This document shows positions 8,412 through 17,304 of a stretch of DNA of 64,000 nt, in pieces. Position 1 is the stretch's first letter; every line of letters begins with the position of its first letter. The notes under the pieces were generated by a model that made no database searches, was not told where the DNA came from, and saw only the letters and a program-made list of their open reading frames with translations. A program made the position numbers and the translations under genes. The stretch comes from Lachnospiraceae bacterium UBA7182 (GTDB taxonomy: Bacteria; Bacillota; Clostridia; Lachnospirales; Lachnospiraceae), in assembly GCA_002491115.1 (NCBI GenBank), contig DKVI01000041.1:50322-114321 (forward strand), written 5' to 3'.

Positions 8412-8795
8412 ATGGATATACAAAAAGCGATGCTGTCCATAGGATTGTTCCTTGTACGGCTGGCGATCTGTATCCTGGTAATTGTAGGTATATACAGCCT
8501 AGGGAAGACTGCCTATACCTGTGGTTACAGCATTGTGTCTGATGTTTCTGTAGATCCCGAGCCGGGCAGAGATGTGGAAGTGACCGTGTCCGGCGATATG
8601 GACATAAAGGATATAGCAAAACTTCTGGAGCGCAGAGGGTTGATCAATGATTCTGATATTTTCCGTCTTCAGTTGAAAATAAACAAATATGAAGATAAGC
8701 TGAAACCCGGAAGCTATGAATTGAATACTTCCATGACGCCCAAAGAGATCATGGAGGCACTTTCGGCGGAACCGGAGGAAGAGGAAGAAGAATGA
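8412..8795 (+). CDS. MltG-like membrane protein containing only the N-terminal LysM-like region
   Basis: A 127-residue protein with one membrane helix (about 10-32, SIGLFLVRLAICILVIVGIY) and an extracytoplasmic segment resembling the LysM-like subdomain of MltG endolytic transglycosylases (DIKDIAKLLERRGLINDSD, LKPGSYELNTSMTPKEIM). It ends in an acidic tail, and the catalytic YceG domain of full MltG (about 340 residues) is missing. It occupies the position of yrrL (mltG) directly before trmR in the B. subtilis order, so it is probably a reduced MltG relative. The next start overlaps it by four bases. Confidence 0.75.
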   Translation: MDIQKAMLSIGLFLVRLAICILVIVGIYSLGKTAYTCGYSIVSDVSVDPEPGRDVEVTVSGDMDIKDIAKLLERRGLINDSDIFRLQLKINKYEDKLKPGSYELNTSMTPKEIMEALSAEPEEEEEE

Positions 8796-9433
8796 TTGTA
8801 AGCGAAAGAATGACCGCTTATATAAACTCCCTGAATCCTGGTAATACAGAACTGTTGGAACAGATTGAAAGAGAAGCAAAAGAACAGTATGTGCCCATTA
8901 TACGCAGGGAGATGCAGAGTTTTTTAAAATTTCTTCTGAAAGCCTTACAGCCTGAAAGGATTCTGGAGATTGGGACGGCAGTGGGTTTTTCGGCGCTTTT
9001 GATGAGCGAGTACGGGCCGGAAGGATGTACGGTTACGACGATTGAGAATTATAAAAAACGTATTCCTGTCGCGAAAGAGAACTTTATAAGGGCGGGCAGA
9101 GAGAAGCAGATCCGGCTGCTGGAAGGAGACGCGTCGGATCTTTTGCCGAAGCTCTCCGGCCCTTTTGATTTTATTTTTATGGACGCGGCAAAAGGACAGT
9201 ATATTTATTATCTGCCGCAGGTTTTAAGGCTCCTGCCGCCGGGGGGCGTGCTGGTGTCGGACAATGTGCTGCAGGACGGGGATATCATAGAGTCCCGCTT
9301 CGCGGTAGAACGCAGAAACCGCACCATCCATGCCCGGATGCGGGAATACCTGTATGAGCTGACCCACTGCGGGGAACTGACTACGTCAATCCTTCCGCTG
9401 GGCGACGGCGTGACAGTCAGCATAAAACTTTAA
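8792..9433 (+). CDS. trmR: tRNA 5-hydroxyuridine O-methyltransferase TrmR (YrrM-like)
   Basis: A 213-residue class I SAM methyltransferase of the caffeoyl-CoA/COMT-like O-methyltransferase family. ILEIGTAVGFSALLM is the SAM-binding motif I, and FIFMDAAKGQY gives the metal/catalytic region. In B. subtilis the gene at this position (yrrM) methylates 5-hydroxyuridine at tRNA position 34 to 5-methoxyuridine, and the following U32 peptidase-like genes make the hydroxyuridine. The same order here supports TrmR. Without that context the family alone would not fix the substrate. Confidence 0.82.
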   Translation: MIVSERMTAYINSLNPGNTELLEQIEREAKEQYVPIIRREMQSFLKFLLKALQPERILEIGTAVGFSALLMSEYGPEGCTVTTIENYKKRIPVAKENFIRAGREKQIRLLEGDASDLLPKLSGPFDFIFMDAAKGQYIYYLPQVLRLLPPGGVLVSDNVLQDGDIIESRFAVERRNRTIHARMREYLYELTHCGELTTSILPLGDGVTVSIKL

Positions 9434-9463
9434 TCAGCGGAACTATTAATAGGAGATTGTGGT

Positions 9464-10714
9464 ATGAGACGACTTCCGGAATTACTGATCCCGGCCAGCA
9501 GCCTTGAAGTCCTTAAGGTGGCCTCCGTCTTTGGGGCGGATGCGGTCTATATCGGAGGAGAGGCGTTCGGTCTTCGGGCGAAGGCGAAAAATTTCTCCAT
9601 GGAAGAGATGGCGGAGGGCATTCGCTTTGCCCATGGGCATGGGGTAAAAGTGTATGTGACAGCCAATATACTGGCCCATAATGATGATATTGAGGATGCC
9701 GCGGATTATTTCAGAGAATTAAAAGCCATCGGTCCGGACGCGCTTATTATCTCCGATCCTGGCATGTTCATGACGGCAAAAGAAATCTGTCCCGGGATTG
9801 ACATCCATATCTCCACCCAGGCCAACAATGTAAATTATAAAACCTTTCTCTTCTGGCATCAGCAGGGAGCAAGCCGCGTCGTTACCGGCAGAGAGCTTTC
9901 GCTGGATGAGATTCGTCAGATTCGGGCGCGGATACCCGACAGCCTGGAGATAGAGACTTTCGTACATGGGGCCATGTGTATTTCTTATTCTGGCAGGTGC
10001 TTGTTAAGCAATTATTTTACCGGCAGAGATGCCAACCGGGGCGCCTGCACCCATCCGTGCCGCTGGAAATACGCGGTAGTGGAAGAGACGCGCCCGGGAG
10101 AATATATGCCGGTTTATGAAAATGAAAGAGGGACTTATATTTTCAATTCCAAAGATCTGTGCATGATCGAACATCTGCCGGATCTGATCGACGCCGGAGT
10201 TGACAGCTTAAAGATCGAAGGCCGGATGAAGACCGCTCTGTATGTGGCTACGGTGGCCCGCACCTATCGAAAAGCGCTGGATGATTACGCGGCGGGCGAA
10301 GAACAGTACCTGGCAAATATGCCCTGGTATTTAGACCAGATATCCAACTGTACCTACCGGCAGTTTACCACCGGGTTTTTCTACGGTAAACCCGGTCAGG
10401 ATGCCCAGATCTATGACAGCAATACCTATATAAAAGAGTATACTTACCTGGGAATCGTAAGTGAGATCAGGGAAGACGGTTTCTGTAAGATTGAGCAGCG
10501 GAATAAATTCTCCACAGGCGAAACCATAGAGATCATGAAACCCGACGGCAGCAACATCGAAACCGTGACAGAAGAGATCTGGGGCGAACAGAAAGGAGAT
10601 ACCGGGCCGGTCTGGGAGCTCCAGGAAAGCGCGCCCCATTCCAGGCAGGCGCTCTGGGTTAAACTGGACAAATGTCCTGAGAAGATGGACATACTCAGGA
10701 GACAGGACGCATAG
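9464..10714 (+). CDS. Peptidase U32-family tRNA hydroxylation protein (TrhP-like)
   Basis: A 416-residue U32 protein. The TIM-barrel part starts ELLIPASSLEVLKVA; HGAMCISYSGRCLLSNYFTG and NRGACTHPCRWKY carry the conserved cysteines, and KIEGRMKTALYVATV is the family signature. A C-terminal beta-barrel (about 325-416) completes it. U32 proteins are annotated as proteases, but TrhP/YrrN-YrrO take part in prephenate-dependent tRNA U34 hydroxylation. Only one U32 gene is present here, where B. subtilis has two. The start follows AGGAG. Confidence 0.85.
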   Translation: MRRLPELLIPASSLEVLKVASVFGADAVYIGGEAFGLRAKAKNFSMEEMAEGIRFAHGHGVKVYVTANILAHNDDIEDAADYFRELKAIGPDALIISDPGMFMTAKEICPGIDIHISTQANNVNYKTFLFWHQQGASRVVTGRELSLDEIRQIRARIPDSLEIETFVHGAMCISYSGRCLLSNYFTGRDANRGACTHPCRWKYAVVEETRPGEYMPVYENERGTYIFNSKDLCMIEHLPDLIDAGVDSLKIEGRMKTALYVATVARTYRKALDDYAAGEEQYLANMPWYLDQISNCTYRQFTTGFFYGKPGQDAQIYDSNTYIKEYTYLGIVSEIREDGFCKIEQRNKFSTGETIEIMKPDGSNIETVTEEIWGEQKGDTGPVWELQESAPHSRQALWVKLDKCPEKMDILRRQDA

Positions 10715-10744
10715 AATATTAAGAATAAGATAAATTGGAAAGGC

Positions 10745-10770
10745 ACTTTCGCAGGATTTTTACATAATAT
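10745..10770 (+). promoter_or_regulatory. Possible mother-cell (SigE/SigK) promoter of sigK
   Basis: AC (10745-10746), 16 bases, then CATAATAT (10763-10770) resembles the AC / CATANNNTA pattern of SigK promoters and partly that of SigE. It lies 29 bases before the likely sigK start. The match is suggestive only. Confidence 0.3.
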
Positions 10771-10799
10771 GTAATAAATCTGTGCTGAGGTGTCTTTTT

Positions 10800-11423
10800 T
10801 TGAAGGCTTTTCCGAAACCTCTTACGGCGGAAGAAGAGAAATATTATTTGTTGAGGTATAAGGGAGGGGACGAAAAGGCACGTCAGATTCTGATCGAATA
10901 TAATCTGCGCCTTGTAGCCCATATTGTGAAAAAATACCAGTCTCCCGAGGACGACATGGAAGAACTGATCTCCATAGGGACCATTGGCCTGATCAAAGCC
11001 GTGGATACATTTGATCATGAAAAAGCGAGCAAACTGGCGACCTATGCTGCAAGATGTGTGGAAAATGAAATCCTTATGTATATGAGAGTGAAGAAAAAAC
11101 TGCAGCGGGAGTCCTCCTACTACGAACCCATCGGGACAGACAAAGAAGGAAATGAGATACAGCTTCTGGATATCATAGAAAGCGAAGAACCTACCGCATT
11201 GGAGCAGATCGGTTTAAAAGACGATACAAGAAAAATATATGATCTTTTGGAGGAGGTGCTATCTGACAGGGAGAGGCAGGTGATCATCCTGCGTTATGGA
11301 CTGTATCACGGAAAGGAATACACACAGCGGGAGATTGCCCAGAAGCTGGGGATTTCCCGTTCTTATATCAGCCGCATAGAAAAAAACGCGATTAACCGGC
11401 TGAAAGAGTATTTTCGGGATTGA
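10800..11423 (+). CDS. sigK: RNA polymerase sporulation sigma factor SigK
   Basis: The late mother-cell sigma factor. Region 2 includes LRLVAHIVKKY and ELISIGTIGLIKAVDTF followed by KLATYAARCVENEILMYMR; region 4 includes SDRERQVIILRYGL and TQREIAQKLGISRSYISRIEKNAI. GAGGTG at 10787-10792 with seven-base spacing selects the TTG at 10800, giving 207 residues starting at the mature SigK end (KAFPKPLTAEEEK). A GTG at 10782 would add only six residues and lacks a good ribosome-binding site. Either way the long inhibitory pro-sequence of B. subtilis is missing, and the gene is not interrupted by a skin-like element. Confidence 0.9.
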   Translation: MKAFPKPLTAEEEKYYLLRYKGGDEKARQILIEYNLRLVAHIVKKYQSPEDDMEELISIGTIGLIKAVDTFDHEKASKLATYAARCVENEILMYMRVKKKLQRESSYYEPIGTDKEGNEIQLLDIIESEEPTALEQIGLKDDTRKIYDLLEEVLSDRERQVIILRYGLYHGKEYTQREIAQKLGISRSYISRIEKNAINRLKEYFRD

Positions 11424-11448
11424 GTCCGGCGCTTAAATGTGTTATACT
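11420..11448 (+). promoter_or_regulatory. Putative sigma-A promoter for comM-dprA-topA
   Basis: TTGAGT (11420-11425), a 17-base spacer and TATACT (11443-11448). It overlaps the sigK stop codon and lies 68 bases before the comM start, so comM, dprA and topA can be expressed in vegetative cells independently of sigK. Confidence 0.65.
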
Positions 11449-11516
11449 GTACAGCGTCTAAAATCTGGAATGCATATCGCAGAATTTTCCAAATACGATC
11501 CATTAGGAAGGAAGAT

Positions 11517-13046
11517 ATGTTCAGTACCATATTGTCGGCGGCAATCCTCGGGATTGACGCTTACCCTGTACAGGTGGAAGCCGATATTTGTGACGGGCTT
11601 CCGCAGTTTTGCATGGTCGGGGATCTGTCTCCCGAAGCGCGGGAGGCGGCGGACCGGGTCCGCACGGCTTTCAGGAACACAGGATTTTATTTCCCGCCCA
11701 AACGGGTGACGGTCAATCTGTCCCCGGCCCATATCCGCAAAGAAGGAACCAGGTATGACCTGCCTGTGGCGGCGGCGCTTCTGTCCGCCATGGGGGCCCT
11801 GCCTGCAGAGCAGGTGGAAAATGTCCTGATGGCGGGCGAGGTGGGGCTAAGCGGAACCGTGCGTCCCGTAAACGGTATCCTGCAGACCGTCATGCTGGCG
11901 AAAGAGTCCGGTTGTAAGATGTGCCTGGTACCGAAAGAGAACGTAAGAGAAGGCGCTTTTGTGCCGGATATTCCGGTCATAGGCATCGGAAATATAAAAG
12001 AGCTGAAAGAATGCCTCGCCTGCCCCGAAAAGGCAGGGCAAAAGACCCCGTCAAACGAAACGGAGCTTTTTAAACAGCCCGTCTACAAAGACGATTTTCG
12101 TGAGGTCAACGGACAGGAAGGCGTGCGCCGGGCGGCCGAGATCGCGGCCGCCGGTATGCACAATTTTCTGATGATCGGTCCCCCTGGTGCGGGCAAAACC
12201 ATGATCGCCAAAAGGATTCCCACGATTCTGCCCGGGCTGACCAGGGAGGAAAGCCTGGAAATATCCAGAGTATACAGTGTATGCGGGCTTCTGGAAGGGA
12301 AAGGACAGGCAGTCGTCCGGCCGTTTCGGGCGCCCCATCATACGATCTCCGCCAGTGCTCTGGCAGGAGGGGGAAGAAGGATTCTTCCGGGGGAGATCAG
12401 TCTTGCGACCCGGGGCGTCTTATTTCTGGACGAGCTTCCGGAGTTTCAAAGGAACGTCCTGGAAGCGCTTCGTCAGCCTCTGGAGGAAGGACAGGTGGTC
12501 ATAAGCCGGGTCAACGGAAAATATGTGTTTCCCGCGCACTTTCAGCTTGTCGCCGCCATGAACCCATGCCGCTGCGGCTACTATCCCGACCGGGAGAGAT
12601 GCAGTTGTCTGCCGGGGGAAGTAGCCCGTTATATGCACAGGATTTCCTGGCCCCTTCTGGACCGGATTGATATCTGCGCCGAGGTACACAAAGTGGCGTA
12701 TCAGGACCTTGCCCGTGCCGGGACCAGTGAAAGTTCCGGGCAGATCAGAGAGCGGGTGGAAAAAGCCAGAATACTGCAAAAAAAGCGCTATAAAGGATGT
12801 GCCTGGCAGTATAACGCGGGGCTGCCCTCCTGGGGCGTTCACAGGTTTTGTCCGCTGGGAAGCGAGGAAGAACAGATCTTAAAGACGGCTTTTGAAAAGA
12901 TGGATTTAAGTGCCCGGGCGTATCACAGGATCATAAAAGTCGCCAGGACCATTGCGGATCTGGAAAATGAGCCGGATATCCGGACGCCGCATCTTCTGGA
13001 AGCAATCGGTTACCGCTGTGTGGACCGGAAATACTGGGAAAGGTGA
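11517..13046 (+). CDS. comM: YifB/ComM-family Mg-chelatase-like AAA+ ATPase
   Basis: A 509-residue protein with an N-terminal Lon-protease-like fold domain (about 1-165), a central AAA+ domain (Walker A GPPGAGKTMIAKR, then FRAPHHTISASAL and the Walker B LFLDELPEF) and a C-terminal Mg_chelatase_C domain with a CRCGYYPD cysteine segment. ComM in Gram-negatives is a branch-migration helicase acting in natural transformation. Its position before dprA supports a role with incoming DNA. The ATG at 11517 follows AGGAAGGAAG; a longer frame with 26 extra residues does not match the family. Confidence 0.9.
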   Translation: MFSTILSAAILGIDAYPVQVEADICDGLPQFCMVGDLSPEAREAADRVRTAFRNTGFYFPPKRVTVNLSPAHIRKEGTRYDLPVAAALLSAMGALPAEQVENVLMAGEVGLSGTVRPVNGILQTVMLAKESGCKMCLVPKENVREGAFVPDIPVIGIGNIKELKECLACPEKAGQKTPSNETELFKQPVYKDDFREVNGQEGVRRAAEIAAAGMHNFLMIGPPGAGKTMIAKRIPTILPGLTREESLEISRVYSVCGLLEGKGQAVVRPFRAPHHTISASALAGGGRRILPGEISLATRGVLFLDELPEFQRNVLEALRQPLEEGQVVISRVNGKYVFPAHFQLVAAMNPCRCGYYPDRERCSCLPGEVARYMHRISWPLLDRIDICAEVHKVAYQDLARAGTSESSGQIRERVEKARILQKKRYKGCAWQYNAGLPSWGVHRFCPLGSEEEQILKTAFEKMDLSARAYHRIIKVARTIADLENEPDIRTPHLLEAIGYRCVDRKYWER

Positions 13047-13051
13047 GAACC

Positions 13052-13975
13052 ATGACTAACCAGGAAGCAGGCGGCATACAATATATCAGTCAGAGGGAAG
13101 CGGCTTACCCTGAAAGATTAAAAAACTACAAAAGAATGCCTGAAGGTCTTTATGTACTGGGACGGCTGCCGGCAGACGACAGACCCTCCGTAGCCATCGT
13201 AGGTTCCAGAAGATCCACAGGCTACGGGAATGAAACTGCGCGTTTTTTCGCGAAAGAACTGGCGCTTGCGGGCGTACAGATCATCAGCGGTATGGCGTGG
13301 GGAATTGACGGCATGTCCCATGAAGGCGCGCTGGAAGCGGGCGGGGATACGTTTGCCGTCCTGGGCTGCGGCGTGGATATCTGTTATCCGGCAGGACACA
13401 GAAAGCTTTATGAAAAACTGAAAGTCCGGGGAGGCATCCTGTCGGAACAGCCCTGCGGCATGGCACCCCTGCCCGGCCACTTTCCGGCCCGCAACCGGAT
13501 TATCAGCGGCCTTTCGGATCTGGTGTTGGTGGTGGAAGCGAAGGAAAAAAGCGGCGCTTTAATTACGGCGGATTTCGCTTTAGAGCAGGGAAAAGATGTA
13601 TTTGCCGTTCCCGGAAGGCTGACGGATCCTTTAAGCGCAGGCTGCCTGAACCTCTTAAAACAGGGGGCCGGGCTGGCGGACAGTCCCCTTACCATACTGG
13701 AAGTTCTGGGCATTTCAGGGAATATGACTAAAAAACAGACGACGGATTCGGCGAATTTTATACTTGCAAAGGAAGAAAATATCGTATATAGTTGTATAGG
13801 TCCCTGTCCGGTTTTTCTGGATGAACTGGTTCAAAAGACGCATCTTCCGGTTCAAAAGACAGTTTCAGCCCTGGTGGGACTGGAACTGAAAGGCTGTATC
13901 AGGGAAATTCAGAAGAATGAATATGTGAGAACAGATTTGAGGGCTACCAATGGCGAAATATCTGGTTATCGTTGA
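13052..13975 (+). CDS. dprA: DNA-processing protein DprA
   Basis: DprA binds incoming single-stranded DNA and loads RecA during transformation. The 307-residue protein contains the Rossmann-like core: AIVGSRRSTGYG, IISGMAWGIDGMSHEGAL, LGCGVDICYPAGH, FPARNRIISGLSD, VVEAKEKSGALITADFALEQG and FAVPGRLTDP. A C-terminal winged-helix-like segment (about 240-300) follows. AAAGGTG places the start at the ATG at 13052 rather than the GTG at 13043. Its 3' end overlaps topA by 26 bases. Confidence 0.93.
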   Translation: MTNQEAGGIQYISQREAAYPERLKNYKRMPEGLYVLGRLPADDRPSVAIVGSRRSTGYGNETARFFAKELALAGVQIISGMAWGIDGMSHEGALEAGGDTFAVLGCGVDICYPAGHRKLYEKLKVRGGILSEQPCGMAPLPGHFPARNRIISGLSDLVLVVEAKEKSGALITADFALEQGKDVFAVPGRLTDPLSAGCLNLLKQGAGLADSPLTILEVLGISGNMTKKQTTDSANFILAKEENIVYSCIGPCPVFLDELVQKTHLPVQKTVSALVGLELKGCIREIQKNEYVRTDLRATNGEISGYR

Positions 13976-15971
13976 GTCACCTGCCAAGGTGAAGACGATC
14001 AAGAAATTTTTAGGCGCAAACTATGAAGTAATGGCTTCCAACGGGCATGTAAGGGATTTCCCTAAAAGCCAGCTCGGTTTTGATGTGGAGCATAATTACG
14101 AACCTAAATATATTACCATCCGCGGCAAAGGGGATATTCTGGCCAAGCTTCGCAAAGAGGCCAAAAAGGCGGATAAAGTCTATCTGGCTACCGACCCGGA
14201 CCGGGAAGGAGAAGCGATTTCCTGGCATCTGTCCCAGGCGCTTAAGCTGGATGAGAAGAAGATGTACAGGATTACGTTTAATGAGATTACCAAAACCGCG
14301 GTCAAAGAGTCCATCAGGCATGCCCGCCTGATTGATCAGGATCTGGTGGACGCCCAGCAGGCGAGAAGGATGCTGGACCGTATGGTGGGTTATCGGATCA
14401 GTCCGATTTTGTGGGCGAAAGTAAAGAGAGGCTTAAGCGCCGGACGGGTGCAGTCGGTGGCATTAAGGCTGGTGGCTGACCGGGAAGAAGAGATCGAGGC
14501 GTTCGTTCCGGAAGAATACTGGAGTCTGGATGCGCATTTTGCCGTAAAAGGGGAGAAAAAGCCCCTGACGGCCAAATTCTACGGTACACCCAAAGAAAAG
14601 CTGGAGATCCATTCCCGCCAGGAGATGGATGAGCTTTTGGAAGGCTTAAAGGGAGCATCCTTTGCGGTGACGGAAGTAAAGGACAAGGAACGGGCCAGAA
14701 AGGCGCCCCTGCCCTTTACAACCAGTACCTTGCAGCAGGAGGCTTCCAGAACCCTGGGCTTTTCCACGGTCAAGACCATGCGTCTGGCGCAGCAGCTTTA
14801 TGAGGGAATTGATATCGAAGGCCAGGGGACGGTGGGCGTGATCACCTACCTGCGTACGGATTCTACCCGTATTTCCGACGAGGCGGCCCAGGCGGCGGCT
14901 TCTTATATTAAAGAAACATACGGAGAAGACTATCTGCCCCAGGATAAAGAAAAAAAAGAGAAGAAAGAAAAAGACGGGGACAAGAAGATCCAGGACGCCC
15001 ATGAAGCCATCCGGCCCACGGATATCAGAAGGCTTCCGGCTAAAATCAAGGAGTCTCTTTCCAGGGATCAGTTCCGTCTGTATCAGCTTATATGGAAACG
15101 CTTTACGGCGAGCCGTATGGCGGACGCAAAGTACCATATCGTGTCCGTGAAGATCGACAGCCAGCCGGCCGCGCCGGAAAAAGAGAGTTACCGCTTCACA
15201 GTGTCCGCGTCCACGGTCGCTTTTGACGGATTCATGTCTGTCTATGTGCAGGAAGAAGATGAAAAAGGCGAGAACGCCACATTGGTGAAAGCGCTTGGTA
15301 AAGACAACATACTGGAATTAAAAGAGCTGGAAGACAAACAGCATTTTACCCAGCCTCCGGCACATTATACTGAGGCTACGCTTGTAAAGACGTTGGAGGA
15401 GTACGGGATCGGAAGACCCAGCACCTACGCGCCTACCATCAGTACGATCCTGGCCCGCCGTTATGTGGCCAAGGAGGGGCGCAACCTCTATCTGACAGAG
15501 ATCGGAGAGGTGGTCAACAATATGATGAAGCAGGCCTTTCCGACCATTGTGGAGACGGATTTTACCGCCAATGTGGAGTCGCTTCTGGACCGGGTGGAAG
15601 ACGGAACCGTCAACTGGAAAACGGTCGTCAGCAATTTCTATCCGGATCTGGACGAAGCGGTCAACAAGGCGGAAGCGGAGCTTGAAAAGGTTAAGATCGA
15701 AGATGAAGTAAGCGACGTGGTCTGCGAACAGTGCGGCAGAAATATGGTGGTAAAATACGGCCCCCATGGAAAGTTCCTTGCCTGTCCGGGATTCCCCGAA
15801 TGCAGGAATACGAAACCGTATCTGGAGAAAATCGGCGTTGCCTGTCCCAAGTGCGGCAAAGATATCGTGCTGCGGCGTTCGTCCAAAGGACGGAAGTTTT
15901 ACAGCTGCGAGGGATATCCGGAATGCGACTATGTATCCTGGAAAAAACCCAAAGAAGCAAAAACAGATTGA
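13950..15971 (+). CDS. topA: DNA topoisomerase I
   Basis: A type IA topoisomerase of 673 residues that relaxes negative supercoils. The TOPRIM domain begins KYLVIVESPAKVKTI and has DPDREGEAISWHL. The active-site tyrosine is Y300 in TYLRTDSTRIS. Two C-terminal zinc fingers (CEQCGRNM...CPGFPEC and CPKCGKDI...CEGYPEC) end the protein. A Lys/Glu-rich insert of about 15 residues (KEKKEKKEKDGDKK) sits near residue 335. The start overlaps the end of dprA. Confidence 0.96.
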   Translation: MAKYLVIVESPAKVKTIKKFLGANYEVMASNGHVRDFPKSQLGFDVEHNYEPKYITIRGKGDILAKLRKEAKKADKVYLATDPDREGEAISWHLSQALKLDEKKMYRITFNEITKTAVKESIRHARLIDQDLVDAQQARRMLDRMVGYRISPILWAKVKRGLSAGRVQSVALRLVADREEEIEAFVPEEYWSLDAHFAVKGEKKPLTAKFYGTPKEKLEIHSRQEMDELLEGLKGASFAVTEVKDKERARKAPLPFTTSTLQQEASRTLGFSTVKTMRLAQQLYEGIDIEGQGTVGVITYLRTDSTRISDEAAQAAASYIKETYGEDYLPQDKEKKEKKEKDGDKKIQDAHEAIRPTDIRRLPAKIKESLSRDQFRLYQLIWKRFTASRMADAKYHIVSVKIDSQPAAPEKESYRFTVSASTVAFDGFMSVYVQEEDEKGENATLVKALGKDNILELKELEDKQHFTQPPAHYTEATLVKTLEEYGIGRPSTYAPTISTILARRYVAKEGRNLYLTEIGEVVNNMMKQAFPTIVETDFTANVESLLDRVEDGTVNWKTVVSNFYPDLDEAVNKAEAELEKVKIEDEVSDVVCEQCGRNMVVKYGPHGKFLACPGFPECRNTKPYLEKIGVACPKCGKDIVLRRSSKGRKFYSCEGYPECDYVSWKKPKEAKTD

Positions 15972-15998
15972 AATCTGTTAATTTGTATGTTAATATCC

Positions 15999-16038
15999 AA
16001 AGTGCAGTTGGTTTACATCTGCACTTTCTTACTTTTTT
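15999..16038 (+). terminator. Intrinsic terminator after topA
   Basis: A nine-base stem (AAAGTGCAG, 15999-16007, with CTGCACTTT, 16019-16027) followed by CTTACTTTTTT. It stands only 13 bases before the codY start, leaving little room for a separate promoter between them, so it may be leaky and set the level of codY readthrough. Confidence 0.75.
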
Positions 16039-16050
16039 GCGGAGGGAACG

Positions 16051-16866
16051 ATGAGCGTACAACTATTAGACAAAACGAGAAAAATAAACAAACTCCTGCA
16101 TAACAATAATTCCAGTAAAGTGGTTTTTAACGATATCTGCGGAGTTTTGTCGGAGATCTTGCTGTCCAATGTGCTTGTTATCAGTAAAAAAGGAAAGGTA
16201 CTTGGAATCAGCCGGTATGACGGAGTGGATGAACTTCACGAACTGATCGTAGACCAGGTGGGAGGGCTTATAGACCCGCTGTTAAACGAGCGCCTGCTGG
16301 GCATCCTGTCCACGAAGGAGAATGTCAATCTGCAGACACTGGGGTTTGTGGTGGAAAATGTACGAAAATACGAGGCGCTTGTGGCTCCCATCATCATAGC
16401 GGGCGAGCGGCTTGGAACTTTGTTTTTGTACAAGTATGAGAACGATTACGATATTGACGACATCATTTTAAGCGAGTATGGTACGACGGTGGTGGGGCTG
16501 GAGATGATCCGTTCTGTCCATGAAGAAAATGTGGAAGAGGAACGCAGGATAAGGGACGTGCAGTCGGCCATCGGGACGCTTTCTGTCACGGAGATGGAAG
16601 CCATCAGCCTGATTTTTAAGGAGATGCAGGGCAATGAATGTACCCTGGTTGCCAGCAAGATTGCGGACAGGGCCGGGATTACCCGTTCGGTGATTGTCAA
16701 CGCGCTGCGCAAATTTGAGAGCGCGGGCGTCATAGAATCCCGTTCTGCCGGTATGCGGGGTACCAATATAAAAGTTTTAAACGACTGCGTATTCCGGGAG
16801 CTGGAATACATCAACAATAACAGGCCGGGTATGAAAAATTTAAAAAAAATTGAAAATTCCCGTTGA
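16051..16866 (+). CDS. codY: GTP-sensing transcriptional pleiotropic repressor CodY
   Basis: CodY represses nutrient-limitation genes when bound to branched-chain amino acids and GTP. The 271 residues match the family: an N-terminal GAF ligand domain (about 1-155), a linker helix (EEERRIRDVQSAIGTLSVTE) and a winged helix-turn-helix at about 201-222 (ASKIADRAGITRSVIVNALR). The length is slightly above the B. subtilis protein because of a short basic tail. GGAGG precedes the ATG. The groESL promoter starts inside its last codons. Confidence 0.95.
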   Translation: MSVQLLDKTRKINKLLHNNNSSKVVFNDICGVLSEILLSNVLVISKKGKVLGISRYDGVDELHELIVDQVGGLIDPLLNERLLGILSTKENVNLQTLGFVVENVRKYEALVAPIIIAGERLGTLFLYKYENDYDIDDIILSEYGTTVVGLEMIRSVHEENVEEERRIRDVQSAIGTLSVTEMEAISLIFKEMQGNECTLVASKIADRAGITRSVIVNALRKFESAGVIESRSAGMRGTNIKVLNDCVFRELEYINNNRPGMKNLKKIENSR

Positions 16867-16891
16867 CAATTCGGAATAATCATACTATTAT
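16863..16891 (+). promoter_or_regulatory. Sigma-A promoter of groES-groEL
   Basis: TTGACA (16863-16868), a 17-base spacer and TATTAT (16886-16891). The -35 hexamer overlaps the codY stop codon. The CIRCE operator lies directly downstream. Confidence 0.85.
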
Positions 16892-16902
16892 ATGACTAAA
16901 GG

Positions 16903-16929
16903 TTAGCACTCAACTCAAGTGAGTGCTAA
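16903..16929 (+). promoter_or_regulatory. CIRCE operator (HrcA binding site)
   Basis: A perfect inverted repeat: TTAGCACTC (16903-16911), nine bases, GAGTGCTAA (16921-16929). This is the consensus CIRCE element, bound by the heat-shock repressor HrcA. It sits just after the promoter and 39 bases before groES. Confidence 0.97.
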
Positions 16930-16968
16930 TAAAAAAGAAATCAGGACTAGTTTAAGGAGGAGTAATTA

Positions 16969-17253
16969 ATGAAGTTAGTACCTTTAGGCGACAGAGTCGT
17001 ATTAAAACAGAGTGAAAAAGAAGAAACCACCAAGTCCGGTATCATCCTTGCAGCAAAAGCGCAGGAAAAGCCGGTGACTGCACAGGTAGTTGCAGTAGGT
17101 CCTGGAGGAGTTGTGGACGGCAAAGAAGTTACCATGCAGGTAAAAGAAGGCGATCAGGTCATCTACTCCAAATATGCCGGAAATGAAGTGAAGCTCGGCG
17201 AAGACGAATATGTAATCGTAAGACAGAGCGACATTCTGGCAGTTGTGGAATAA
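16969..17253 (+). CDS. groES: Co-chaperonin GroES
   Basis: The 94-residue lid of the GroEL chamber. It starts MKLVPLGDRVVLKQ, has the mobile loop EEETTKSGIILAAKAQEKP and ends with YVIVRQSDILAVVE. AAGGAGGAG precedes the ATG. It lies downstream of a CIRCE operator and 51 bases before groEL, the usual heat-shock operon under HrcA control. Confidence 0.97.
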   Translation: MKLVPLGDRVVLKQSEKEETTKSGIILAAKAQEKPVTAQVVAVGPGGVVDGKEVTMQVKEGDQVIYSKYAGNEVKLGEDEYVIVRQSDILAVVE

Positions 17254-17304
17254 TATTTAAAATAATCATTATTTTTGAAAAGGAAGACAGGAGGAATCAT
17301 CATC

